Of a stretch of 64,000 nucleotides of DNA, positions 1-11,190 are shown piece after piece. The notes under the pieces were generated by a model. The model made no database searches. It saw only the letters and a list, made by a program, of their open reading frames with translations, and was not told the DNA's origin. Source of the DNA: Clavaria fumosa (lineage: Eukaryota; Basidiomycota; Agaricomycetes; Agaricales; Clavariaceae). Numbering within the stretch: position 1 is the first letter of the stretch; every line of letters starts with the position of its first letter. The translations under genes were made by a program, and so were the position numbers. The stretch covers positions 496,001 to 560,000 of the forward strand of contig OX637802.1 of NCBI GenBank assembly GCA_951802425.1, written 5' to 3'.

Positions 1-380
1 GCTTCTCCGGGACTTCTTCCTTGCTCACCCCGACAAGGCCAAGCTAGCTGGTCGGGACGCCCAGCCTTAAGAGGGGGGTGATGTTAGGATCGCTTATGTA
101 AGCCATCCCAAAGTGCAGTTGTGGAGAAACTGGGGAGGGTTGTTGGAAGGTCACATGACCTGTGGCTGGGTCGGATTATGTAATCATGTAAGATCACATG
201 ACCTGGGGCCTGGGCGCATCACGTGATCCGAGGGTCCGAGCGTGGGAAAGTCGGCAAGTGCCGAAGCGTTCGCTATAAGTACTTTCGCTTTTCCTTTTTT
301 GTACTCTTTTCCCCTTATCTTAGTATTGTCGTCATGACCTTACGCTTAAGTTGTGTGAGACCCAGTCTGATAGCTGTTGC
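1..380 (+). mobile_element. 3' end of a Ty3/gypsy-type LTR retroelement (pol tail, purine tract, LTR)
   Basis: Frame 2 reads a short pol-like tail (LRDFFLAHPDKAKLAG, stop at 68-70). It is followed at once by a purine tract (71-78, GAGGGGGG) and then TGATGTTAGG, the usual order at a gypsy 3' end: end of pol, polypurine tract, LTR beginning with TG. The presumed LTR carries CACATG/CACGTG boxes and a TATA-like CTATAAGTA near 270. Its right end is not defined; 380 is a guess. The element is cut by the left window edge. Assignment rests on layout and pol-tail resemblance only. Confidence 0.55.
151..276 (+). promoter_or_regulatory. Probable LTR promoter: three E-box-like sites and a TATA-like box
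   Basis: TCACATGACC at about 151-160, ATCACATGACC at about 193-203 and the palindrome TCACGTGA near 219-226 lie within 80 bp. CTATAAGTA follows around 268-276 and a pyrimidine-rich stretch after that. CACGTG/CACATG are bHLH-type sites. The spacing fits a retroelement LTR U3 region, but no expression evidence is visible. Confidence 0.4.
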
Positions 381-479
381 CATTGAACTCAAACAACTGC
401 AAACATCCAGCACATTTGAGTGGGTACCAAAAGTGCTGGAGGGTTGAAAAGTGATTGGGAGTTGTATTGTTTTCCAGAT

Positions 480-2230
480 GAAGAGAGATGGTGACAGAAA
501 GGTCATCAGATATGAGGCAAGAGTCATACTGTAGCAAAGGGATACTCACAAGTACCAGGTCAAGACTTCAAGGCAACCTTTGCATCTGTCACATGTCTGA
601 TGACACTCCAAACACTCCTGGCCATGGCAGCACATGAGGCCACGAGGGCTGGACAGTTCACCAGGTCAACATCATAGGGGCATACTTGAGGAGGGATTTG
701 AGCAAGGAAATTTACTTGGATCTGCCTGAAGGCACATGCACCAGTGAAAGTGACAGATGCATCTGGAGGCTCCACAGGCCACTCTATGGCCTGAAGCAGG
801 CAGGAAGGCAATGGAAGATAGAACTGGACAAAACAATGGAACAAATGGGCTTTACAAGCAGCACTGCAGATGACTGTTTATATGTGAAAAGAAAAAAGGA
901 CAGAGTGGATGTACTGGTGTTGGTCTATGTGGATGACATGGCCATCATGGTGCCTGACAATTGGGATGTTCTATTGTTCAAAGCAGACCTGGGAAAAGTC
1001 TGTCAAATTACTGACTTAGGTGAGCTGAAACATATTTTTGGGATCCAAGTTTGACATGACTGCATGGCTCAAAGAATCTGATTGGACCAGATGGCCTACA
1101 TCCAGGCACTACTCTCACACTTTAACATGCAAGATTCCATGCCTGTCCCAATGCCCACAACCATCAAGGGATGATTAAGCAACTCTGATTGTCCTTCCAC
1201 TGACACAGACTGCACATCATACTGTATGATGCCTTCACACAAAATTTTGGATACCTCAAATGCCTCAGAGGAATCCTCTATGCAACTCACATGAAGCTGG
1301 ACATCCAGTATGTGACCAATGTCTGTGCTCAGTTTGGGTCCAACCCCAGTAAGCTACACCTAATTGCCCTGAAAAGGATTTGTACTACCTCAAGGGCACT
1401 GTGGACTACAGCCTTGTACTGGGCAGAAAAAATGAGGGTGCCAACCTTGTCAGGTGGGCTGACTCTGACTGGGCGCAGGACTCTGATGATCATTGCTCCA
1501 TCACTGGGTTCATTTTCAATGTCACTGGAGGCACTGTATCTTGGCCATTGAAGAAACAGCCTACTGTTGCCCTGTCCACCATTGAGGCAGAGTACATGGC
1601 CTCAGCAAACACAATGAAGGAATGCACCTTGCTCACCAACCTCAGATTCCTGCCCTCCTCTGCAACTGTTATCAATGCTGATAATCAGGGATCCATTGCA
1701 CTCATGAAGAACCCCATAGCCCATTCACAAGTGAAGCACATCAATATCCATCATCATTTCATCTACAAATGAGTCATGAACAACATGATTACATTTCACT
1801 ACTGCCCAACTATGCAGATGACTGCCAACATCTTGATGAAACCCCTTCCTGATGATCTATACAAAAAATTCCACAATGCAATTGGAGTCATCAAGTAGGT
1901 GACTTGACAAGTGGGAGTGATGATAGATAAGCACCTCACACCTACCTATTCTGATCTGTGCCCTCTCCTTTTGATTCCCACCATCAGCTGTTTACCTTTT
2001 GTTACTTCATGCTCTGTGTTACACTTTTACTTTGTGAGCTTACTGCTCTTCTTTTTACTTTATAACCTTGTAGTTTACAGATGTAGGAGTTCATGTGTTC
2101 ATCATTCTCCTGCATGAACTCTAGGTTCATACCTTGTTCCCTTTGCAGAGACTCCTGACTAATATATATGCATTCATCATTCTCCCACTTGAACCATATA
2201 TTAGATGGTTGTGCTCCTCACACACAGCAG
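480..2230 (+). mobile_element. Degenerate Ty1/copia retrotransposon (reverse transcriptase and RNase H remains)
   Basis: The 686-1054 frame has copia reverse transcriptase features: a YGLKQAGRQW block and the catalytic YVDDM motif. From 1291 to 1772 the reading passes through two frames with RNase H signatures (YLKGTVDYSL, WADSDWA, TVALSTIEAEYMAS, NADNQGSIALMKNP), the order expected at the 3' end of copia pol. The frame break near 1054-1290 and changes between frames show decay, and no gag, protease or integrase was found to the left. The tail beyond 1890 has a purine-rich CAAGTGGGAGTGATGA, with an imperfect inverted match near 2176-2193, so part of an LTR is likely there. The element cannot be autonomous. 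Confidence 0.8.
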
Positions 2231-2325
2231 TCATAAAAGAAATTCCATGCTGAATGTGTTTGATCATAAATTAAATGATATCACTGCTATCTATGAGTAG
2301 AGGCGAGACTCGAGAATCTTATCAT

Positions 2326-3591
2326 CTATGAGACATAGTCATCTGATGTCAGACTGTGTTTCCTTCCAATATTGAGATAGGCATACTATTGAGATATGAC
2401 CAACCATCAACAGAAAGAACAGGAGAAGAAATCTGGTCACACGCACCTCCATAAGGTCTGCTCTAACTGCTCCCCTCATGATATTCAAATACACCAAGTT
2501 CGGCTCCAGCCAGAAGGGGCGCAAGCCCGCGCGCTCAAGGGCCTCCCACCACGGCAAGAAGCGAGCAAACCTCCCCAGGTCGTATTGCGCGTGTATCTCG
2601 AGCTGAAGCTGGCCGAACGGGAGCTCTGCGGGGAACTGGTGCACTATCTGCTCGAGCACGGGGAACTCGTGGCCCTCGATGTCGATCTTGAGCACGTCCA
2701 CGAACGTGTGTCCGTTCTGCGCCATCAGCGTGCTCAGCGTGTATGTCTTGGGGTTATCGAGCGGGCCGGCTATGTCGGCCGCGCCCAGCGCGTATGCGAA
2801 GAAGTGGGAGCGGTTGGTCAGTGAGGAGTCCCCCGTGATCTCTGGACCGAACTGATTTGTTTTTATTTTATTGAGTCAGGCTGGGTGTAGACTGGAGGGA
2901 AAACAGAGGGCGACCACGAACAGATGATACACTGAAATCATAGCCCCAGACTTCGCAGCCAGGGGCAATCTTCAGAAAATCGGCTTCAAAAGAGGACTCC
3001 TTATTGATGCCTAATGATGACGATGAGATAAAAAAAAGCACTAGATGGATAATACAGGAATGTCTTTCTCTCACCAAAAGAGTAGATAACGCATTTCTTT
3101 TGGCGGGCAATGCGCTCGACCCCACACACCCATTTACCACCGTCACCAAGTGTCCCGACCCGGCGAACACCCCATGGGCATTGAAAGGCGGGAATAAAGA
3201 AGTCCCCTAGAAGTGACAGATAAATAATCCGTTGCGTCAAGTGGACAAGACGCACATAGCGTGTGCATCTTTGGCTCTTTGGTCGGCCACCTGAATTGGA
3301 TGGTCAGCCTTTTTAGGGTTGGCCTCGTCCAACGCACCCATCGACCTCCTCCTTGGTCGGGCCCAACTTGACGATGTACTGCTCTCGATCTTTTAGAAAC
3401 TTCTGGTAGAGGTCCTCGCTGTGCATGATGCGCTCGTACGCGGACAAGGGTTGAACGGCGGTGATCTTCGCCGTGAAGCGATTGAAAGACTCAGTGTTGG
3501 AGATGTAATAGAGCAAGGTGAAAGATAGCACAAGTGCAAGCGCGATAATGTATCGTGGGTGATGCCGCGCGACAGTGACGGGGGTTTGCAT
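2326..3591 (-). CDS. FkbM-like methyltransferase, copy A (type II membrane anchored)
   Basis: The first exon starts MQTPVTVARHH and carries one membrane segment (YIIALALVLSFTLLYYI), suggesting a short cytosolic tail, a membrane anchor and a lumenal domain. Later exons hold LGDGGKWVCG, CEVWGYDFS, FFAYALGA and VLKIDIEGHEFPVLE. The last is the Asp/Glu-rich motif of the FkbM/Methyltransf_21 fold. The final exon ends YLNIGRKHSLTSDDYVS. The joins around FGPEIT and the last exon work cleanly, but the exon 1 to exon 2 junction (about 3240-3320) could not be closed in phase by eye, so a small exon or a lesion is possible there. Its substrate is unknown; the family methylates sugars or other small groups. 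It is the mirror-oriented relative of copies B and C downstream. Confidence 0.65.
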
Positions 3592-3947
3592 TGTGCTTGA
3601 GTTATGGGGAGTGTATAAGGTGTGTGTGTACGGGCAATAACGATACCATCTGGAACAACCAAAATGTAACAGAGATCTTGAACATGTTTTATGATGAACT
3701 TTGTCTACTGATCGCCACAAAGTTGATATTAGCCAATTAGATCAGGGTCCGTGTCACACTCACTTTACCACCCCGCTAGGTTTGTTGGGTGCCAAAAAAC
3801 AACAACTGGGTACAATGTAATGTCATTTCAACGGAATTGATTGCATCGCCCAAATTTAGGATGATAGGATGATATGGTGGCAGTCGGCAGACATTGTCAG
3901 CGAAAAGATAACATCAACAAATAAAGGATGCCGCTCGGCTCCAATCG

Positions 3948-4704
3948 ATCCAGCAAACGGATCATCATTGCGCTTTACGCTCGTGCTCTCTCACCTTGCT
4001 CTACTACATCTCCAATATCGAGTCTTTCCATTGATTCACGGCGACAATCACTACCATTCAAACCGTGTCCGCGAAGAACCTCATCAGAAACAGCGAGGAA
4101 CTCTACCAGAAATTCCTCAGAGACCGGGAAGAGTTTATCACTAAGGTGGGCCCGACGACGAGGGAGGAGGTCGATGGGTGCATTACGAGGCCAACTTCTG
4201 AAGAGGCTGACCATCCACGCTATGTGCGTCCTGTCCACTTGACGCACAAAAAATTGCAATGAATTCTTCTGCGGCTTCTGGGGGACTTCTTCATTCCCAC
4301 CTTCCAATGTCCATGGAGTGGCTGCGAGGCCTGGGGCTATGATTTCAGTGTATCATCTTCCCTCTGTTTCCCCTCCAGTCTATACCCAGCCTGACCCAAT
4401 AAAATAAAACACCCACTTCTCCGCATACGCGCTGGGCGCGGCCGACGCGGCCGGCCCGCTCTATAATCCCAAAACGTACACGCTGAACACGCTGATGGCG
4501 CAGAACGGGCACACGTTTGTGGACGTGCTCAAGATCGACAACGAAGAGTCCGAGTTCCCCGCGCTCGAGCAGGTCGTGCGCAAGCCCCCCACGGGGCTCC
4601 CGTTTAGCCAGCTGCAGCTGGAGGTACACGCGCGATTCGAAAGGTTTGACCGCTTTTTCTCGTGGTGGGAAGCCCTTGAGCGCGCGGGCTTACGCCCCTT
4701 TTGA
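3948..4704 (+). pseudogene. FkbM-like methyltransferase pseudogene, copy B
   Basis: Base by base this is a copy of the flanking genes: the membrane-anchor region, then RNSEELYQKFLRDREEFI, then GDFFIPTFQCPW. Directly after CPWSG it jumps to CEAWGYDFS, removing the segment that contains LGDGGKWVCG and the exon after it in copies A and C. Later parts include MAQNGHTFVDVLKID, but the key IEGHEF stretch reads NEESEF. The copy stops at RAGLRPF, short of the family's C-terminus. Several frame changes are present and no full ORF can be built. It sits between divergent copy A and tandem copy C, consistent with local duplication followed by decay. Confidence 0.8.
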
Positions 4705-4981
4705 GCGGAGCCGAACTAAGGGAGTTAGGGTGGTCGAAGTGCGCCTTGGCCGGATTCCTGTTCTGTTGATGATTAGCGTATCTCTATCGGATGACAAGTT
4801 TAATTCTATAGCGCCAAGCAACGCTAAACGTTTCAAGTCACGCGCTAATTCCGTTATGTTACACAGCCCTTCATTCTATGAAAGAAGTACTTTGTGTCTG
4901 AATGTTGTGTCTAAATGTTGTGTCTGATCGGCGTTTCTGCGGCTGCTGCTTCTCCTCCTCCTCCTCGCCTCCCACGCAACC

Positions 4982-6250
4982 ATGGTGCGAGCCACCACCT
5001 ATCGCCAGCCCCGGTTTGCCTTCGCCATCCTAGTCCTGCTCTTCATTGCCGCGCTCTTCTTTCACACCCCAACCACCACCTCGTTACGCAACCTCGCGAG
5101 GTCCCCCGCCCCGGTTCATCTCGTGCACGAGCATATTAGGACCAGCGAGTTGATCTACCAGGACTTCCTCGTAGACAGGCAAGACCTCATCAATAAAGTG
5201 GGCCCAACGAAGGAACAGGTGCAATCGTGCGTTATAAATTCCTTGGCCATGGCTGCGTGCGGCTCTTGATTGGCCTAACCTCTGCATATATGCACTTTCC
5301 AGGTTCCCGCTTCAACCCCCTAACATGCACACGCTATGTATGTCTCGTCCAGCTTGAAATGCATTTCTTTAGGCTCATACTTGTCTTCAAAAGGGGACTT
5401 CTTTGTTCCCGCTTTCCAATGCCCTTGGCGCGTTCGCCGAATGGGGATACTCGGAGATGGTGGCAAATTTGTATGCGGGGTCGAACGCATCGCCCGCCAA
5501 AAGAATTGCGTCATTTACTCCTTCGGTGAGAGAGGTAGCTTTCGTTGTCACCAGTATTTTCCTTATCCTCATCATACAGGCATCAACGGAGAGTCCTCGT
5601 TCGAAGCTCAAATGCTGGAAGTTGCCCCTGGTTGCGAAGTCTGGGGTTATGATTTCAGCGTGAAATCCGTGCGTCGTAACTCCTTAGCCATTACCAATGT
5701 ACTCACCACACTGATCCAGTTCGGGCCAGAAATCATGGCGGTCCCGGAACTAGCCAACCGCTCCCACTTCTTCGCGTACGCCCTCGGGGCCCACGACGCG
5801 CATGCCCCGTACGACAGACCCAAAACGTACACGCTGGAGTCGCTGATGGCGAAGAATGGGCACACGTTCGTGGACGTGCTCAAGATCGACATTGAGGGAA
5901 ACGAGTTCTCCGTGCTCGAGTCGATCGTGCGTGCGTTTCCCAAAGGGCTCCCGTTTGGCCAGCTGCAGCTCGAGATCCATGCATGGGGCCCCGAGGGCAA
6001 GTTTGATCGCTTCTTGCGGTGGTGGGAGATGCTAGAGGGCGCGGGCTTACGTCCTTTCTGGCTCGAGCCGAACATGGTGTATATGAACATCATCACAGGG
6101 GCGAAGCCTCATCTCGTTGAGGTGTGCACGGCCAATCTTCGCGTTCTTTTGCCATGGACGCTGACGAGCCATGGTCTTTTTTTTGCACAGTATGCGTTCC
6201 TCAATATCGGGGAGCAACACTACCTGTTATCGGACGATTATGGTAATTGA
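4982..6250 (+). CDS. FkbM-like methyltransferase, copy C (type II membrane anchored)
   Basis: The start (MVRATTYRQPRFAF at 4982) is followed by a membrane segment (AILVLLFIAALFF), then a stem with ELIYQDFLVDRQDLINKVGPT. The first donor is at 5227. A later exon carries GDFFVPAFQCPW, LGDGGKFVCGVERIA and CVIYSFG. After an intron near 5560, GINGESSFEAQML and EVWGYDFSVKS follow. The next exon begins FGPEIMA and holds MAKNGHTFVDVLKIDIEGNEF, the acidic FkbM motif. The last exon reads YAFLNIGEQHYLLSDDYGN. All five blocks expected from copy A are present, so this copy looks intact. A Golgi/ER membrane-anchored methyltransferase is inferred from the N-terminus; the substrate is unknown. Confidence 0.75.
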
Positions 6251-6791
6251 AGACGAGATGATGATGGACACTTTGGAAAATCTGCCGCTAGTGACTATTG
6301 TATGAATCTCCTTGTGATTACCGTAATATGGGCAATCACGCCCACCTGCAAATACCGATAGTACAGTTTTACGATGACTTCGATTAGGACCACCGCCATG
6401 CTCCCGTACAACCAGCCTTAGTCAATCAGGGTTGACGAGTGTCATCAAATGTAATTTGCGAATGGAATTCTGCGACTGCGAGACGTTCACCACGTGCTTT
6501 CGGCGCTGGACTCCAAGGATTGTGTACCTCTGCGTTAGTGCAATGACAGTACACGAATTAAAATTTTTGAAAAAAGATACAACATCACGGTGATGCAAGA
6601 CTCAGGAAGTTTCAAGGTGGCTATCCATGCAGATTGCATTCGTCTGATTTCCGTAGCATGGTCAGCTGCGAAGTGTCCAGTGTAGCCGTTCCTTGGTCGG
6701 CATTCCGTTGTGCATTCCTGCTTATGTAAGACATCCTGTACCTCTCCCCTTTTCGACGTCAAACCGCAAGGAGAAAAGGCCCAAGGCAACC
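6251..6791. other. Intergenic: methyltransferase C 3' flank and acyltransferase promoter
   Basis: No supported gene. The last bases before 6792 (GGCAACC) give a good fungal start context for the acyltransferase ATG. Nothing else recognisable was seen. Confidence 0.5.
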
Positions 6792-9316
6792 ATGTCCGAG
6801 GCCAGGTTGTTGCATAGGGTTATCCGAAGGATGGCGGCGTGGGCTGTGTGGAGCTTTTTCACCGAGCTCCATGTCATAGGAGGAGAGAACGTCCCCAAAG
6901 ATGGTCCCATCATTGTGTGAGTATCCTTGAAATTACAAGTATTGTATACGGTGTCAGCCTGGTTTTTACGGCGAAAAGTCGTCTCTTCTTTCTTGGCTGT
7001 TATAACAGCCAAGCATGCGCTGAACCTTTGAGTGTCAAACAGGGCGGCTACCCATCATAACATGATGCTTGATCCAGCCATTTTGTGTGCGTGCCGTCCG
7101 AGTGTTCCTCTTTGTCTCATTGTCGAATTCTCCATCTACAGCTACCGCGTTCCCGCACAGCCGAATCCTCCACTACTGGAGCAAAGGTGTGTACCCCTCA
7201 CAAACACACACGGCGCGGCAGGAGATTGCTCATGCGCACCCCGAAGCGTCCCTATTTGCAAACCCCTTCGTCAGCTACATCCTCACCTCCACGGGCAATA
7301 TTCCGGTGGACCGCAAATCCAAGGACCGTCAGGTTCTCTTCAAGGGCACATTCGAGACGCTCTCCAAGGGGCTCGTGGTCGCGCTGTTCCCAGAGGGCAC
7401 GAGCTACACCGAGCCGCGCATCATGCAAGTCAAGGACGGCGCTGCGTGGGTCGCGCTCGAGTACATGAATTGGGCCAACCGCGAGTCTCCGCGCGATGTC
7501 GTTATCGTACCCGCGGCTATCGTGTACACGAACAAGTCCAAGTATAGGAGTAACGTTGCGTTGTTTTACCCTTTGTCGTGTCCATTTTTTTGACGGTCTT
7601 GGATGGTGTTCAGGTCATACTAGAGTGAGCCATCGATCGAATCCTGTGCATTGCACTGTCTCATCATTTATCACAGGTTTGGCCGTCCTATCACGGTGGA
7701 GCCTTACAAGGAGCAATTTCTATCCAATGTAGAGGGCGCATCTAGGGCCGCCGTCAAACGCCTCACCCGTGCTATCGAGAAAGAGTTGGTGGAGGCGACA
7801 ATCAACTCTCCCGATTGGTACCGCTCCTCCTAGGCGTCCCCATTGTCAAAAATTGAACTGCTGTATAGGGATACTCTTTATGCAGCCAGGATGGCGCGCG
7901 ATCTCATGTGGGAGGATCCCACAACAATGAATCTAGACGACTTTGTCGCCATCTCACAGACGTAAGCTTCTGTTGTTTGAATTCTTATCACTGCCACGGC
8001 TTAATCTGGTCGGCTTGGCAGACTGGTCGACTTATTCTCCACAAACAACCCTACTCCGAACTTCCCCTCCGTCAAGCGCCGGCTGCTCGAATACTATTCA
8101 CTTCTTCAATCAACCAAGCTTACCAATTCGGTGCTCTCCAATCTTCCTCTCCCTCGGACGCTCGATCCAAACCACCCGACGCCGCTCCCGTCGCGCCTAT
8201 ATACGCTCTTCATTCTTATCCGTGACTCTGTTGCTATCCTCCCGCGCTTACCTTTCTTCTTCTTCCCTCTACTCTTTCATCTCCCCGTATATATTATGGC
8301 TCGCCTTGGAGCGCGCCTTGCTGAGGATGAGGAGGAGACACAGGCACAGAACAAAGTTGTTATTGGACTCCTCTTGTGTTTGATGATGTACTTTTCGACG
8401 TTCTACGTCTTGTGGGCTCTGTTCTGGTTCACTCCCATTGGTGCTTTGAGCGCGGCCAGCATGGTATGGTTACTTGCCGTGTATCACAACAAGATCATCA
8501 ATGGTGCGCTCTTCTCCAATTGAACTGAGGACGTTCTTCTGAGGTTTTTTTTTAGATAGTTACGAACAGTGAGTAGCGTTCTAGGCTATGTGAAGGGTAT
8601 CCTCATCATCGTAAAACAGCGCAAAACGCCTCGTCGCCACTTGGCGCGTGCTGATGGGTGTTTGGGCTCCCAAACGGTGGGAGCTTCCTTTAGCAGCGTT
8701 GTCGCAATACACGACCCCGGCTACCCCGAAAGCGAACCCGTGGATTGACGGGCCCAAGGTGCGCGGAAAAGGAGGCGAAACAACAGATACGACAACGAAG
8801 ACGGAGACGCCCGGGGCAGAGACACAGAAGCCTGCGGTGGCGCTGCCCGAGCCGTCACTGTCGCTGTTGCAGGATGCTGAGCCGCCGGTGCGCGCGAGGC
8901 CGGTGCGACCGCGCTCGCGGCAGATCATGCGGCACGTGCTGCGGGCGCGGGCGGAGGCCGTGCGTGCGCTCGCTGCGTTCTTCGAACAGCTTGGGGATGC
9001 GGGGTCGGGGATTATGGGTGTGCCGGTGCGCGCGAGTCCGCATTTGGCGCGGGCGTATGGTGGGTGGGTTTTCGACAATGCGAAGAAGACTCAGAATGGC
9101 GGAGGGGGAGGCGGGGTGGGTTGGCCGGATGGAGTGGAGGAAGAAGGGTGGCGGCATGCTCGGGAGGTGGTGGCGTTTTTGAGGCGCCGAGGAGGCAAGA
9201 TTGCGACCCTGAGACGGGGTATTGAGGGTGGGTGGGCGGCATTGGGGACGGACGTGGAGCTGTCGCCTGCGGATGATCACAGTGATGTGACAGTGGAGAA
9301 GGACGATACGGCTTGA
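6792..9316 (+). CDS. GPT2: Glycerol-3-phosphate / dihydroxyacetone-phosphate acyltransferase, Gpt2/Sct1 type
   Basis: It acylates sn-1 of glycerol-3-phosphate or DHAP, the first step of glycerolipid synthesis, at the ER. Ten exons close in phase: 6792-6916, 7043-7086, 7142-7186, 7247-7554, 7614-7624, 7677-7817, 7869-7961, 8022-8503, 8556-8568, 8620-9316, giving 652 residues. The PlsC HX4D motif is HHNMMLD (about residues 46-52) and the FPEGT motif lies near 120, followed by KYRSNVILEFGRPI. Hydrophobic segments occur around 320-345 (RLPFFFFPLLFHLP) and about 370-410. The C-terminal 200 residues are low complexity with Thr/Pro and charged runs, as in fungal homologues. Exons 5 (11 nt) and 9 (13 nt) are very short but needed for frame. 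Yeast has two paralogues; which one this matches is not decided. Confidence 0.9.
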
Positions 9317-11190
9317 GCGTCGGTTCGGAACATCTATGGCAAGAGGAATCGGTTGATTTTATGGAATTTATGGTTACTATATGGACAACATTCGTTGTGT
9401 TTTCACCCGGGGTTCCCAAAATCGTGACCAACTTATATACGGAGAAAACTCGGAGCATTTGGGGCATTGAGGCGTATCAAAACAATACGATGCCGCTTGA
9501 GGGACGAAAGAATCAAGAAGGGTTAGAGGCATCGACAGCCGCCCCAAACACATGCGCTCTGTTGAAATCCGCCCTTCAAGATCCGCTCGGCCATGGCCAA
9601 AGGGTTGAAGAGGGTGCTTGGGGTACGGTGATGCCACCTGGAATGTAAGTGTGATGGATGGACGGTGATCGTGAGCTGTCGCGATGTGTGGGGTGGGGAG
9701 AAGATAAAGAAGGGGATGAGTGGGTGGCGGTAGTAATAGTGGTGGTGGTGGTGGGGGGTGAGTGGACGATGCGAACAAAGAGAGAAAAATAAAGGACTAC
9801 ATCCATGCCATGACGGGTGAGGGAAGGAAGGGGAAAAAAATAAGTCTGGGCCATTAGGAAGCAGCCGACCGTTACGTCCCCCGTAGCCATGGCCACCTAT
9901 GCCGTGGGTGTAGCACGCCGTCTCCCCCCACAACAAGCGCCCGTGCCGACGTGCATCGTCTCAGCCGGCTCGCTAGAGGTGACTCCCACGCCCGCGCTCG
10001 CCCCGCTCGCGCTTCGCAGCCGCAGCCTCATTTGGCCTTGATACGACGCGTCGACTGTGCTGTCCACCACCCCCCCGATCAGCGCGAGCGCGACAACGAG
10101 GAGCAGCGCACCGCGTCGCATCTGCCAGCATGGAACTGAGGGTGCTGCACCCGCATCATTGGCGGCGTGTTCGCGCTCCTCGATATTCCAGCCGCCGTTG
10201 GCGTTGGCGTTGGTATTGGGCTGAGCCGCCAGCGCCGCCTTCGTCCGCACGGGAGAACCACGACAGGAGATTGGCATACGTAGACCGTGCGTCGTCGTCA
10301 TCATCGCCGACGAGTTTCTGCACTTGTATGAGGAGCTCGAGCGTCAATGTTTGCCGTGTCGTTGGCGTGCCCAAGGTGGGCATGAGGGCTATAGCTGCGG
10401 TGACAGTCGCAGTCGTAGTTGTTGCTGTCACTGCTGTTGAGCAACATTGCATGCCGGAACGGGTTATGCACCGTCGCGAGCGTTCCTAGCACCCGCGCCC
10501 ACCCTAGCCCCCGAGTCCCCTGATCTAGCTCCGACGCCGGGACCATTATTCTGGGGGGCTTGAGGAACCCGGACGAGGCGTGGTGAGGGTGGGGGCGTGT
10601 CCTTGGGCTTGTGAGGGTAGCAAATCGCGTAGCGACTAGGGAAGCAGTCAGAGTTGGGTCCAATCAACGGGCAGAAATTTTACAAAACGAAATGGAGAAA
10701 AAGAAGAGAGAGAAGAAGTATGCGCACGTATGGAGGAATGGGAGTACGCACGCGAGCGAACATGCTGCCAAAGGAAATCCGTCCCGCGTCAGGAGCGAGT
10801 GAGCTGCTCGTCGAGGATCTACGGCGGGGCGCTGGCCGGAGAAAGGTAAATGACGTGCTCGCGCGGTGCCCATGGAGCTTCATGCGTTGCTGTGGTCGTC
10901 TACATGAGTAGAGCAGGTTAGAAACAGTGTAGAAGCAAAACAAGCGGAGCAGACACACCCTCGAACGGCTCCTCCTTGAAGCCCAGATTCGGCGAGGAAT
11001 GCAGTGGAGGGCAAGAGGTCGAGGCAGAGCCATTGCCTATCGATATGCTGAGGATGAGGGTAGTCGTTGTGTTTAGCCGAATCAACGCGTGACCGCTGGG
11101 CTTGCTGGCAGCACACCACGCGACACGTTGTGCGGCCCTGCCATCTCGCTTTATCCCTTTTACCTTACACCAAGAGCGGGCGGTCATCTC
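9317..11190 (-). other. Unresolved region with possible minus-strand coding exons
   Basis: Minus-strand frames between about 9897 and 10663 are open and GC-rich. They include segments that read like protein (LTLELLIQVQKLVG followed by STYANLLSWFSRADEG; MRRGALLLVVALALIGG as a membrane-like stretch). Another open stretch at 10918-11119 reads ALIRLNTTTTLILSISIGNG. I could not join them into one model or recognise a family. They may be exons of one gene divergent from SPC3, or chance open frames in GC-rich DNA. Confidence 0.3.

Noticed and set aside
5647..6096. 149-codon minus-strand open frame
   Set aside because: Antisense shadow of methyltransferase copy C; the plus frame has the FkbM motif and family C-terminus.
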